From DATCJA01 sp963734635 (lineage in GTDB: Bacteria > Acidobacteriota > Vicinamibacteria > Vicinamibacterales > UBA2999), in contig CAVTIA010000006.1 in the NCBI GenBank assembly GCA_963734635.1, forward strand, positions 62,001 through 126,000: a stretch of 64,000 nucleotides of DNA. Reading direction: 5' to 3'. Shown one piece after another: positions 54,845-63,559 of the stretch. The position numbers and the translations under genes were made by a program. The notes below the pieces were generated by a model. The model ran no database searches. It was given only the letters and a program-made list of their open reading frames with translations, and was not told the origin of the DNA. Within the stretch, counting starts at the first letter, position 1; each line of letters begins with the position of its first letter.

Positions 54845-56197
54845 ATGGAACGCATTCGCACGCTGATCCTTGGCGCCGCCGGCCGTGACTTCCACAACTT
54901 CAACGTCGTCTATCGGGATGACACACGGTACGACGTGGTCGCCTTCACCGCCGCGCAGATTCCGAACATCGCGGGTCGGCGCTATCCAGCCGATCTCGCC
55001 GGGCCGCTTTACCCGGAGGGTGTGCCAATTCTTCCGGAGGAGGAGCTGGCCGGACTCGTTGAACGCCTGGAGGTGAGACAGGTCGTCTTTTCATACAGCG
55101 ACGTGTCCTACATTTACGTGATGCACCGGGCGGCAATCGCCAACGCGGCTGGAGCCGACTTCGTGCTGTTGGGGCCACGCGCCACGATGCTCGAGAGTTC
55201 GAAGCCGGTCGTCGCCGTGTGCGCGGTTCGGACGGGTGCTGGCAAGAGTCAAACCAGCCGGCGCATCGTGCAACTGCTGCGGCACGCCGGCCTGCGCGTC
55301 GTTGTGGTTCGTCATCCGATGCCGTACGGCGATCTGTCTGCGCAGCGCGTGCAGCGATTTGCCGCGCTCGCGGACCTGAAGCGCCAGCACTGCACCATCG
55401 AGGAGATGGAAGAGTACGAGCCGCATCTCGAGAACGGCACGGTGGTGTACGCCGGCGTCGACTACGCAGAGATCCTGGAAAGGGCCGTGACCGATGCCGA
55501 CGTGATCCTCTGGGACGGTGGTAACAACGACCTGCCGTTCTACCGGCCGAGGCTCCACGTGGTGGTCGCCGATCCGCTCCGGCTCGGGAACGAACTGACG
55601 TATCACCCCGGCGAGGCGAATCTTCGCATGGCGGATGTCGTCGTCATCAACAAGGTCGATACGGCGGATCTCGCCGCTACCGAGGAGCTCCGCAACCACG
55701 TGCGTGCGGCCAATCAGGATGCCCTCATCGTGGAGGCGGCCTCACCGGTGATGGCCGACGGCGCGGAGCAGATTACCGGTCGGCGTGTGCTCGTCGTCGA
55801 GGACGGACCGACGTTGACGCATGGTGAGATGCGGTTTGGCGCTGGTACGGTCCTCGCCCGGAAATTTGGTGCCGGGGACATCGTCGACCCGCGTCCTTTT
55901 GCCGTCGGGAGCATCGCGGCGACTTACACCACCTTCCCTGCGATAGGGCCCCTGCTGCCCGCGATGGGTTATGGGGACGAGCAGATCCGCGAGCTGGAGG
56001 CCACCATCGCGAAGGTGCCCTGCGATCTTGTGATCGTCGGCACCCCGATCGACTTGAGCCGGCTGATAAAGATCGACAAGCCGGTTGTGCGGGCCCGCTA
56101 CGAGCTGCAGGAAATCGGGCGACCCGATCTCTCCGACGCTCTGGCGCCGCTGCTGAAGGAGGTTGCGCGCGAGACGTCCGTCCCAGCGTCGAACTAG
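54845..56197 (+). CDS. Cyclic 2,3-diphosphoglycerate synthetase-like GTPase
   Basis: 450-aa CpgS-like protein. N-terminal Rossmann-like region (LILGAAGRDFHNFN), P-loop VRTGAGKSQTSR at 128-139, ILWDGGNNDLPFYRP, and G4-like NKVD. In methanogens the enzyme forms the osmolyte/phosphagen cDPG; bacterial copies travel with carbamate kinase. Whether it makes cDPG here is unknown. Confidence 0.82.
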   Translation: MERIRTLILGAAGRDFHNFNVVYRDDTRYDVVAFTAAQIPNIAGRRYPADLAGPLYPEGVPILPEEELAGLVERLEVRQVVFSYSDVSYIYVMHRAAIANAAGADFVLLGPRATMLESSKPVVAVCAVRTGAGKSQTSRRIVQLLRHAGLRVVVVRHPMPYGDLSAQRVQRFAALADLKRQHCTIEEMEEYEPHLENGTVVYAGVDYAEILERAVTDADVILWDGGNNDLPFYRPRLHVVVADPLRLGNELTYHPGEANLRMADVVVINKVDTADLAATEELRNHVRAANQDALIVEAASPVMADGAEQITGRRVLVVEDGPTLTHGEMRFGAGTVLARKFGAGDIVDPRPFAVGSIAATYTTFPAIGPLLPAMGYGDEQIRELEATIAKVPCDLVIVGTPIDLSRLIKIDKPVVRARYELQEIGRPDLSDALAPLLKEVARETSVPASN

Positions 56198-56208
56198 TGC
56201 GATCGCCG

Positions 56209-56224
56209 CGGCATGGTTGTTGCC
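56209..56224 (+). promoter_or_regulatory. Sigma-54 promoter upstream of APH/AAA kinase operon
   Basis: CGGCATGGTTGTTGCC: GGCA, TTGC, 10-bp spacing. Predicted start near 56235, leader about 14 nt. It would give a second entry for the kinase, phosphatase-archease and perhaps rtcB genes. Confidence 0.6.
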
Positions 56225-56248
56225 TAGATTGAAAGCCGAGCGGCGCCG

Positions 56249-57824
56249 ATGATCACGGCAGACCAGACGGAGGTCCTCACCTTTCTCGGATCACCCTCGA
56301 CACACGCCGGCGAAGCGGTCGAGCGGATCGAGACGCACGCGTCAGTCGTGTTTCTCGCCGGCACGCGGGCCTTGAAGCTCAAGCGCGCGGTTCTGTACGA
56401 CTATCTGGACTTCTCCACCATCGAGCGACGGAAGGCGATGTGCGAAGCCGAAGTGCGGATCAACCGTCGCACTGCTCCCGACCTGTATCGCGGCGTCGTG
56501 GCGGTCACACGTGAACCGGACGGATCGCTCACGCTGGGCGGATCCGGCCCACCAGTCGACTGGCTCGTCGAAATGGCCCGCTTCGATCAGGATGGACTCT
56601 TCGATCGACTCGCGAGCCGGGGCGCACTGGATCTCGGTCTGATGCGCCCTCTGGCATCTGCGATCGCGCAGCTTCATCTGACTGCCGAGCGGCGTGCGGA
56701 CCATGGCGGGAAGGCCGGGATGGCCTGGGTCAACGACGGAAACGCGACAGGATTCGTCGAACAGGGTGCTGGAATCCTGGATCAAGCCGCGTGCGCCCGC
56801 CTCGCGAAGGACGCCCGAGATGCCATTGAGCGCAATGGCGCACAGCTCGACGCGCGACGCGACGCTGGACTTGTCCGGCAATGCCACGGCGACCTTCACC
56901 TTCGGAACATCGTCTTGCTCGACGGCCGCCCGACCCTCTTCGACGCCATTGAGTTCAACGACGAGATTGCGTGCATCGACGTGCTCTACGACCTGGCGTT
57001 CCTCCTCATGGACCTCTGGCGGCGGCAGTTGCCGCGGCATGCGAACGCCCTCTGGAACGGGTATCTTGCCGAGACACGGGATTTCGAAGGCGTACGCCTT
57101 CTGCCGCTCTTCCTGTCGTGCCGCGCCGCGGTGAGATCAAAGACAAGCGCAACGGCAGCCAACCTGCAGAGTGACACACAGCGCCGGGGCGAACTGCAGG
57201 AAATGGCGCGAGATTATCTGGCGCTGGCGCAGCAACTGCTGCACCCGCCGGCGCCATGCCTCATTGCGATCGGCGGATTTTCCGGATCCGGCAAGTCGAC
57301 GTTGGCCCACGCGCTCGGGCCGCTCGTCGGCGCGGTACCCGGTGCGGTTGTGATTCGCAGCGATGAGATTCGCAAATGGCTGTGCGGCGTGGAGCCGCTC
57401 CAACGTCTCGGTTCAGAGGGCTATGCACCGGGAGTGTCTCAACGCGTGTACGCCACCGTTACTGAGCGTGCCGAGGTCGTTCGTACGGGGCGGTCATGCT
57501 GCGATCGCCGACGCTGTCTTCGCACGTCCGTCCGATCGCGAGGCGATGGAACAGGCGGCAGCAGCCACGGGAGTGCCGTTCGTCGGGTTGTGGCTGGATG
57601 CGCCCGAGTCGGAGCTGATCGCGCGATCCGAGCGGCGTCATCTCGATGCATCCGACGCCGACGCGGATGTGATCCGAAGTCAGACGGCTCATGGCACGGG
57701 TCCGATCACCTGGCACCGTATCGATGCCTCATCTTCTCCAGAGGACGTGTTGCAGAACGTGATGCTCGTGCTGGGCGAGCGCCTCGAGGGCGGGACGGTC
57801 CGGGTCGCATCGCGCGCGGCATGA
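56249..57824 (+). pseudogene. APH-AAA two-domain kinase, one frameshift
   Basis: Predicted fusion of an aminoglycoside-phosphotransferase-like domain (residues ~30-320; CHGDLHLRNIVLLDGRPTLFD catalytic loop) with a P-loop kinase (GGFSGSGKSTLAHAL near 347). The frame breaks near 57489: after ERAEVV the sequence RGGHAAIADAVFARPSDREAM continues in another frame to 57824. Indel of one base is enough. Substrate unknown. Confidence 0.82.
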
Positions 57825-57825
57825 C

Positions 57826-59277
57826 ATGGCTGGCGAGGCTCCGCTTCGGACCGGCGAGGACACCGTAACGCCGCGCGATCTCGGTCGCGAAGCGATGCTG
57901 GCGATGCAAGCGGTGGCCGAGGCCGTTCATGTGGCACGCGTGGCGGAACATGAAGCGGCCAGCGGCACGCTGACAAAGGACGACGATTCGCCGGTTACTA
58001 TGGCCGACTTCAGCGTGCAGGCGCTCGTTGCGAGGCAACTCGGCCGCCATTTCCCGAACGACAGTCTGGTGGCTGAAGAGGACGCCTCGGCACTGCGCGC
58101 CACCGATTCGGCCGGCCTCTTGGCCCGCGTCGTCAACCTGGCGCAACGTGTAGACGGGCACATCGCCCCGGGTGACGTCCTCGAGTGGATTGATCGCGGT
58201 GGCGGAAGTCCTGGCAAGCGGTTCTGGACATTGGATCCAATCGACGGGACGAAGGGTCTCCTTCGTGGTGGCCAATATGTCATCGCGTTGGCGTTGATTG
58301 TGGACGGGGTCGTTCAGCTTGGTGTGCTCGGGTGTCCACGCCTGTTCCCAGGTCAGGGCCCCGCATTGCACCGTGATGGCGGTATCGCGGTGGCCGTCCG
58401 CGGTCGGGGTGCGTGGTGGTCGCCGCTTGCAGACGACGCTCTGCAGCGCCTCTCGGTGTCACGCGTTGACGATCCGGGGCGCGCGCGTGTGCTGCACTCG
58501 TTCGAGGCTTCCCACGGCGACGTCGTGCGGCTCAATCGTGCCATCAGCACCCTGGGGACCAGCGCACCACCAATACCCATGGACAGCCAGGCCAAGCACG
58601 TCGTCATCGCGAGCGGAGGCGCCGACGTGCTGCTCCGGTTTCCCTCAGACAAGGGTGTTCACGATGCGATTTGGGACCAGGCGGCGGGCTCACTTCTGAT
58701 CGAGGAAGCTGGAGGGCGCGTCACGGACCTCTGTGGCCGGATGCTCGACTTTTCTGCGGGCCGGCACCTGCTGCACAACGAAGGTCTCGCGACGTCCAAC
58801 GGGTTACTGCATGATGCGGTGTTGTCAGCGATTCGACGATCGGAGTCTCCATCCGCGGCCGCCGCGCCCGCGTGGGAACATTTCTCTCACGAGGCAGACA
58901 TCGGCCTCGTCGGCACAGGGCCGACGAAGGCCGAGGCATTTCGCCAGGCGGCGATTGCGCTCACAGCCGTTGTCACCGATCCCGCCAACGTGCGATTGAC
59001 GACGTCCGTGACGCTGGTGTGCCGTGCCCCCAATGACGAGTTGTTGCTCTTCGAATGGTTGAACGCGCTCATCTACGAAATGGCCGTGCGCTCGATGCTG
59101 TTTGGCGACTTCACGGTCGAGATCGACGACGGTGAGGTACGTGCCACGGCGCGCGGTGAGCACGTTGACCTCGACCGGCATGAGCCGGCGGTAGAGGTCA
59201 AGGGCGCGACGATGACAGCGCTCAAGGTCGTGCCCGCGGCCGGTGGGTGGCGCGCACAATGCGTCGTCGATGTGTGA
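57826..59277 (+). CDS. HAL2-type phosphatase fused to archease
   Basis: 483 aa. Residues ~15-340: inositol-phosphatase/PAP-phosphatase fold with metal motifs LVAEED (81-86), WTLDPIDGTKG (134-144) and HDAIWDQAAG. Residues ~350-483: a complete archease domain (WEHFSHEADIGLVGTG, LLLFEWLNALIYEM, VEVKGATMTALKV). Archease activates RtcB, whose gene lies just downstream past an IS remnant. Joining a 3'-phosphoadenosine phosphatase-type domain to archease is, to my knowledge, unusual. No frame break between the halves. Confidence 0.85.
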   Translation: MAGEAPLRTGEDTVTPRDLGREAMLAMQAVAEAVHVARVAEHEAASGTLTKDDDSPVTMADFSVQALVARQLGRHFPNDSLVAEEDASALRATDSAGLLARVVNLAQRVDGHIAPGDVLEWIDRGGGSPGKRFWTLDPIDGTKGLLRGGQYVIALALIVDGVVQLGVLGCPRLFPGQGPALHRDGGIAVAVRGRGAWWSPLADDALQRLSVSRVDDPGRARVLHSFEASHGDVVRLNRAISTLGTSAPPIPMDSQAKHVVIASGGADVLLRFPSDKGVHDAIWDQAAGSLLIEEAGGRVTDLCGRMLDFSAGRHLLHNEGLATSNGLLHDAVLSAIRRSESPSAAAAPAWEHFSHEADIGLVGTGPTKAEAFRQAAIALTAVVTDPANVRLTTSVTLVCRAPNDELLLFEWLNALIYEMAVRSMLFGDFTVEIDDGEVRATARGEHVDLDRHEPAVEVKGATMTALKVVPAAGGWRAQCVVDV

Positions 59278-60320
59278 CGCAGGAATGCGACAAAAAAAAC
59301 TCCGGGCGGTGGCGGAGGACGAGGACGTCGACACCGACGAGGAGCGCGAGCCGTAATCCTGGCCGCGCTTCAGGAGGCCCAGATCGCCGGGGCGCGCCTC
59401 CAGGCCGCCTGTCAGGTGATCGGTGTGTCTCCCCGAACGATCCAGCGCTGGACACGCCATCCAGACGTCGACGACCGCCGGTGTGGGCCGCGACACCGGC
59501 CGGGCAACGCTCTGAGCGCGCGCGAGGAAACCCAGGTGCTCGCCCTCATGACGAGTGCAGAAGTACGGCCATTGCTCGCCCAAACAGCTGGTGCCCCGGC
59601 TGGCGGACGAAGGGCGGTACCTCGCGTCGGAATCGACGATGTACCGCTTACGACGTCGCGTCGGATTAGCGCACGCGCCGTCGCCCGCTGCTTCGCACGA
59701 CGGTGACGCGGGCCACGACCGTCCACCGGGCGGTGCGGCCGAACCAGGTCTGGAGCTGGGATATTACCTACCTTCCGACGGTGATCCGCGGGCGGTTTCT
59801 TCGTCTGTATCTGGTCATCGACGTGTGGAGCCGGCGGATCGTGGGCTGGGACGTCCACGAGGACGAGAGCGCCGAGCGAGCGGCCACGCTCATGCAGCGG
59901 ATCTGTGCGGAAAGCGGCGTCGATCCGAACGGGGCTCGTGCTGCACGCCGACAACGGAAAGCCGATGCGGGGCAGCACGATGATCGCGACTTTACAGTGG
60001 CTGGGCATCGTGCCGTCGTTTAGCCGGCCGCACGTGTGCAACGACAATCCGTACTCTGAGGCGCTGTTTCGCACGCTCAAGCACACGCCAGCCTATCCGC
60101 GTCTGCCCTTCGTCAGCAGCGAAGCGGCACGTCGCTGGGTCGCTCGATTTGTCAGCTGGTACAACACCGAGCATCGGCACAGCGCGATTCGATTTGTCAC
60201 CCCGGACCAACGACACGCCGGTGCGGATGTCGCCATTCTGGCGCGTCGTCGCGTGCTCTATGAACACGCCCAGCGACGGATGCCGGGGGAAGGTGACGGC
60301 GCATGGACCCTGAATCCCTC
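59273..60320 (+). mobile_element. IS3-like element, transposase broken
   Basis: The transposase reads from ATG 59286 over an A8 run (59292-59299), then through at least four frame changes (near 59352, 59567, 59695, 59935). Recognisable: HTH LQAACQVIGVSPRTIQRW; SPKQLVPRLADEGRYLASE; rve DDE core WSWDITYLPTV, LHADNGKPMRG, NDNPYSEALFRTLK; C-terminal WYNTEHRHSAIRFVTP. The A-run resembles IS3 programmed-frameshift sites, but other breaks are not programmed. No matching terminal inverted repeats found; the right end runs into rtcB. Confidence 0.8.
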
Positions 60321-61733
60321 GTTCGCAAGTCGGATATCGAGTGGTGGATTCCATCGACCGGTCGGATGCGCGTGCCGGGCGTCATCTACGCGTCGGAGTC
60401 GCTCATTCGTGACATGGACGAGAAGGTCCGCGAGCAGGTGTCGAATGTCGCCACGCTGCCTGGCATTCAACGCGGGTCGTACGCCATGCCCGACGCACAC
60501 TGGGGCTACGGCTTCCCGATTGGCGGCGTGGCGGCGTTCGACCCGCAGGAAGGCGGGATCGTATCGGCAGGTGGCGTCGGATTCGACATCTCGTGCGGCG
60601 TGCGGACCCTTTGCACGGACCTCAGTCTCGACACCGTAGAGCCGCTCAAACGCGAGTTGGCCACAGCCTTGTCGCGCAGCGTGCCTGCCGGTGTGGGCAG
60701 TCATGGCCGCATTCACCTGGACGAGGCCGAGCTCGACGCGATGTTGACGGGCGGTGCGCGATGGGCGATCGACCGCGGATACGGCACGTTCGCGGATCTC
60801 GAGGTCATTGAGGAACAGGGCCGCATGCCGGACGCACACGCCGAATGGGTATCGCACCGCGCGCGCCTGCGGCAGCAGGACGAGATGGGAACCCTCGGGT
60901 CAGGCAACCACTACCTCGAGGTGCAGCGGGTTGCCGAAATCTACGATGCCGGGGTCGCCGACGCGTTCGGGCTGCGTCGCGACGAGATCGTCGTGTCCAT
61001 TCACTGTGGGTCACGGGGGCTGGGCCATCAGATTGGCACCGAGTTCCTCAAGGAGATGGCGATCGCCGAGCGATCGTTTGGCGTCGACATTCCTGACCGT
61101 GAGCTGGCGTGCGCGCCCGTCGAATCCGAGCTGGGGCGCCGCTATCTCGGCGCGATGCGCGCCGGCATCAATTGTGCGCTGGCCAATCGTCAGATCATCA
61201 CGCACCTGGTGCGTCGGGCATTCGACGACGTGCTGCCATCGGCACAGCTCACGCTCCTGTACGACGTGTCGCACAACACCTGCAAGCTGGAGGAGCATGA
61301 TTGTGATGGCCGGTCGAAGAAGCTCTTCGTCCATCGCAAGGGTGCCACGCGCGCACTCGGTCCAGGACATCCGGATCTGCCACCGGCCCTGCGCGACGTG
61401 GGCCAGCCTGTGTTGATCGGCGGCACGATGGGTACCGCGTCCTACGTCCTGGTTGGCACTCGAGAAAGCGAGCAGTTGTCGTTCTCCTCGTCGTGTCACG
61501 GCGCCGGTCGCGCGATGAGCCGGCACGAGGCGCTCAAGCGGTGGAAAGGGCGCCAGGTGATCGACGAGCTGGCCGAGCGCGGCATCATCGTGCGGAGTCC
61601 TTCTTCACGTGGCGTCGCTGAGGAGGCGCCCGGGGCATACAAGGACGTCACAGCAGTCGTTGATGCCGCCGATCACGCGGGCTTGTCACGCAAGGTCGCG
61701 AAGCTCGTGCCGATCGTGTGCGTCAAGGGCTAG
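60303..61733 (+). CDS. rtcB: RNA-splicing ligase RtcB
   Basis: 476-aa ligase joining 2',3'-cyclic-phosphate and 5'-OH RNA ends with GTP. Mn ligands and active site: GGVGFDISCGVR (D95, C98), GSGNHYLE (200-207), SIHCGSRGLGH (H234), YDVSHNTCK, and guanylylated His399 in SSCHGAGRAMSR. The ATG lies inside the tail of the transposase frame, which continues open to 60639; the original leader may have been lost to the IS. Paired functionally with the archease fusion upstream. Confidence 0.94.
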   Translation: MDPESLVRKSDIEWWIPSTGRMRVPGVIYASESLIRDMDEKVREQVSNVATLPGIQRGSYAMPDAHWGYGFPIGGVAAFDPQEGGIVSAGGVGFDISCGVRTLCTDLSLDTVEPLKRELATALSRSVPAGVGSHGRIHLDEAELDAMLTGGARWAIDRGYGTFADLEVIEEQGRMPDAHAEWVSHRARLRQQDEMGTLGSGNHYLEVQRVAEIYDAGVADAFGLRRDEIVVSIHCGSRGLGHQIGTEFLKEMAIAERSFGVDIPDRELACAPVESELGRRYLGAMRAGINCALANRQIITHLVRRAFDDVLPSAQLTLLYDVSHNTCKLEEHDCDGRSKKLFVHRKGATRALGPGHPDLPPALRDVGQPVLIGGTMGTASYVLVGTRESEQLSFSSSCHGAGRAMSRHEALKRWKGRQVIDELAERGIIVRSPSSRGVAEEAPGAYKDVTAVVDAADHAGLSRKVAKLVPIVCVKG

Positions 61734-61743
61734 AGCGCTCGTT

Positions 61744-62685
61744 TCAAGCAGACGCCCGCAAGTCAGCCAGCGACTCGTCGTAGTGGTTGCGCCGAATGGC
61801 GGTGGCGACGAGCGACGCTACGCTGGTGATCTCGAGCTGCGGAAGCGCCGGCGGCTCGATCGCCACGGTATCGGTGGCCATCAGACGAGCGAGCGGGAGC
61901 CTCTGGAGGATCTCCCGGGCTCGGCCAACGAGGAGTGCATGTGTGACCGCGACGGATATCGGCTCGGCCGCGCCTGCCGCGCGGAGCGCCCCAACGGCCG
62001 CTTCGATCGTCGCTCCTGTGCTGAGCATATCGTCGACGATGAGGGGCAGCCGACCGCGCACGTCGCCGATCACCGCATGGGCCTCCACCGCGTCGCCGTT
62101 CAGTCGCGTCTTGTGGACAAACGCCATGGGGACGTGGAGCTGGTTGGCATAGGCGCGAGCAAGCTTGACCGCCCCGAGGTCGGGGCCGACGACAACGGAG
62201 CTCTCACGAATCGATGCGGCCGCGGCTCGCGCCAGCAGCGGCACGGCCGTCAGGTGATCGAGCGGAACGTCGAAGAATCCTTCGATTGCTGGCGTGTGCG
62301 CATCGATCAGCATCAGCCGGTCGAAACCGGCGGACGCGATGATGTTGGCCGCCACGCGCGCCCCGAGCGAGCGGCGGGCGGTTCGACGCTCCTGCCGCGC
62401 GTAACCGAAGTACGGGATCACCGCCGTGAGGCGAGCGGCTCCCGCACGGCGGCACGCGTCAGCCAGGAGCAGCAGCTGCATCAGGTGTTCCTCTGCGAGC
62501 GGGCTGGTCGCCTGCAGGATGTACACGTCGTGGCCGCGGACTGACTCGAGAATTTCGACCACAGTCTCGCCGTCGGGAAAGCGCCGGCAGTCGTACCGCG
62601 CCGGCGAAATCCGAAGAATCTCACAAACACCCGCACCGAGGTGCAGGCTCGCAGGTCCAGCCAGTACGGTGATCCGATGTTCCAC
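61744..62685 (-). CDS. prs: Ribose-phosphate pyrophosphokinase (class I)
   Basis: 313-aa PRPP synthetase: RRFPDGETVVEI, flexible loop YFGYARQERRT, IDAHTPAIEGFFDVP, and PRPP loop LIVDDMLSTGATI are all present. GTG start at 62685 with GAGG upstream. Convergent with rtcB (10 bp). Divergent from a phosphoribosyltransferase gene. Confidence 0.93.
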   Translation of the reverse strand: MEHRITVLAGPASLHLGAGVCEILRISPARYDCRRFPDGETVVEILESVRGHDVYILQATSPLAEEHLMQLLLLADACRRAGAARLTAVIPYFGYARQERRTARRSLGARVAANIIASAGFDRLMLIDAHTPAIEGFFDVPLDHLTAVPLLARAAAASIRESSVVVGPDLGAVKLARAYANQLHVPMAFVHKTRLNGDAVEAHAVIGDVRGRLPLIVDDMLSTGATIEAAVGALRAAGAAEPISVAVTHALLVGRAREILQRLPLARLMATDTVAIEPPALPQLEITSVASLVATAIRRNHYDESLADLRASA

Positions 62686-62714
62686 AACAGCCTCGATTCG
62701 TCACTGTCAGGCGA

Positions 62715-62730
62715 TGCAGCCAACGCGCCA
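62715..62730 (-). promoter_or_regulatory. Sigma-54 promoter of prs
   Basis: Minus strand TGGCGCGTTGGCTGCA: TGGC at -24, CTGCA at -12, GG-N10-GC. Predicted start near 62704, leader about 19 nt. Confidence 0.55.
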
Positions 62731-62830
62731 ATCAGCCAAAGGGCGCGCTACAACCGGTGCAAACTTCTCGCAATGTGCCAATCGAGGTCCAAGGTCAGCC
62801 GCCGGTTGGGCGGGCGACATCCGTTCAGGT

Positions 62831-62846
62831 TGGCAGTGTGGTTGCT
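62831..62846 (+). promoter_or_regulatory. Sigma-54 promoter of phosphoribosyltransferase gene
   Basis: TGGCAGTGTGGTTGCT: TGGCA and perfect TTGCT with 10-bp spacing. Predicted start near 62857; AAGGAG ribosome site and ATG at 62878 follow. Confidence 0.7.
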
Positions 62847-62877
62847 TTCTCGGAATTCATACGGAAGGAGTCGGGCC

Positions 62878-63534
62878 ATGCGTTTCAGGAACCGTCAGCA
62901 GGCTGCCGAGTTGCTGGCCGAACGGCTGTCCGCATATCGAGGCACCCGTCCGCTGGTGTTGGGCGTGCCTCGAGGCGCAGTGCCGATGGCGCGCATCATC
63001 GCGGACGAGCTCGGCGGGGATCTCGACGTAGTGCTCGTGCGAAAGCTGCGTGCGCCGGGACAGCCAGAGCTGGCCATCGGCGCCGTGGACGAAAGAGGAC
63101 ACGTGGTAAAGGGCATGTACTTCGACATCGCGTCCGACGATTACCTCAGGGAAGAAATTCGCACTCAGCAGGAAATTATCCGCAAGAGGCGGGGGCTCTA
63201 CACGCGTGCCCAACCAGCGATCGATCCCTCCGGACGCACCGTGATCATTGTCGATGACGGGATTGCCACCGGCTCGTCCATGCTTTCCGCGATCGGATCG
63301 ATCCGGGCGCGGACGCCGCGCAAGATCGTCATCGCCATCGGCGTCGCCCCGCCGGCAGCCCTCGCGCGCATGGAAGCCGACGCCGACGAGGTCGTGTGTC
63401 TGTACTCCACGGAAGACTTCTATGCGGTTGGTCAGTTCTTCGATGACTTCTCCGAGGTCACCGACGACATGGTCGTCACGGCCCTGGCGCGACCACGGAT
63501 GGTCGCGGTGCCTGAACCGCGTCACACGCAGTGA
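62878..63534 (+). CDS. Phosphoribosyltransferase (COG1926-like)
   Basis: 218-aa PRTase, sister of 36658-37404. LVLGVPRGAVPMARIIADEL, KLRAPGQPELAIGAVD, and PRPP loop TVIIVDDGIATGSSM. The ATG at 62878 has AAGGAG 8 bp upstream. Faces the PRPP synthetase gene, so substrate supply and use share one control region. Confidence 0.87.
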   Translation: MRFRNRQQAAELLAERLSAYRGTRPLVLGVPRGAVPMARIIADELGGDLDVVLVRKLRAPGQPELAIGAVDERGHVVKGMYFDIASDDYLREEIRTQQEIIRKRRGLYTRAQPAIDPSGRTVIIVDDGIATGSSMLSAIGSIRARTPRKIVIAIGVAPPAALARMEADADEVVCLYSTEDFYAVGQFFDDFSEVTDDMVVTALARPRMVAVPEPRHTQ

Positions 63535-63559
63535 CGGGCGAGAAACGAGGGGCACGTCC

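Noticed and set aside
59286..59360. IS3 frame changes explained only by programmed -1 frameshifting at the A8 run
   Set aside because: At least three further breaks lie downstream, far from any slippery site.
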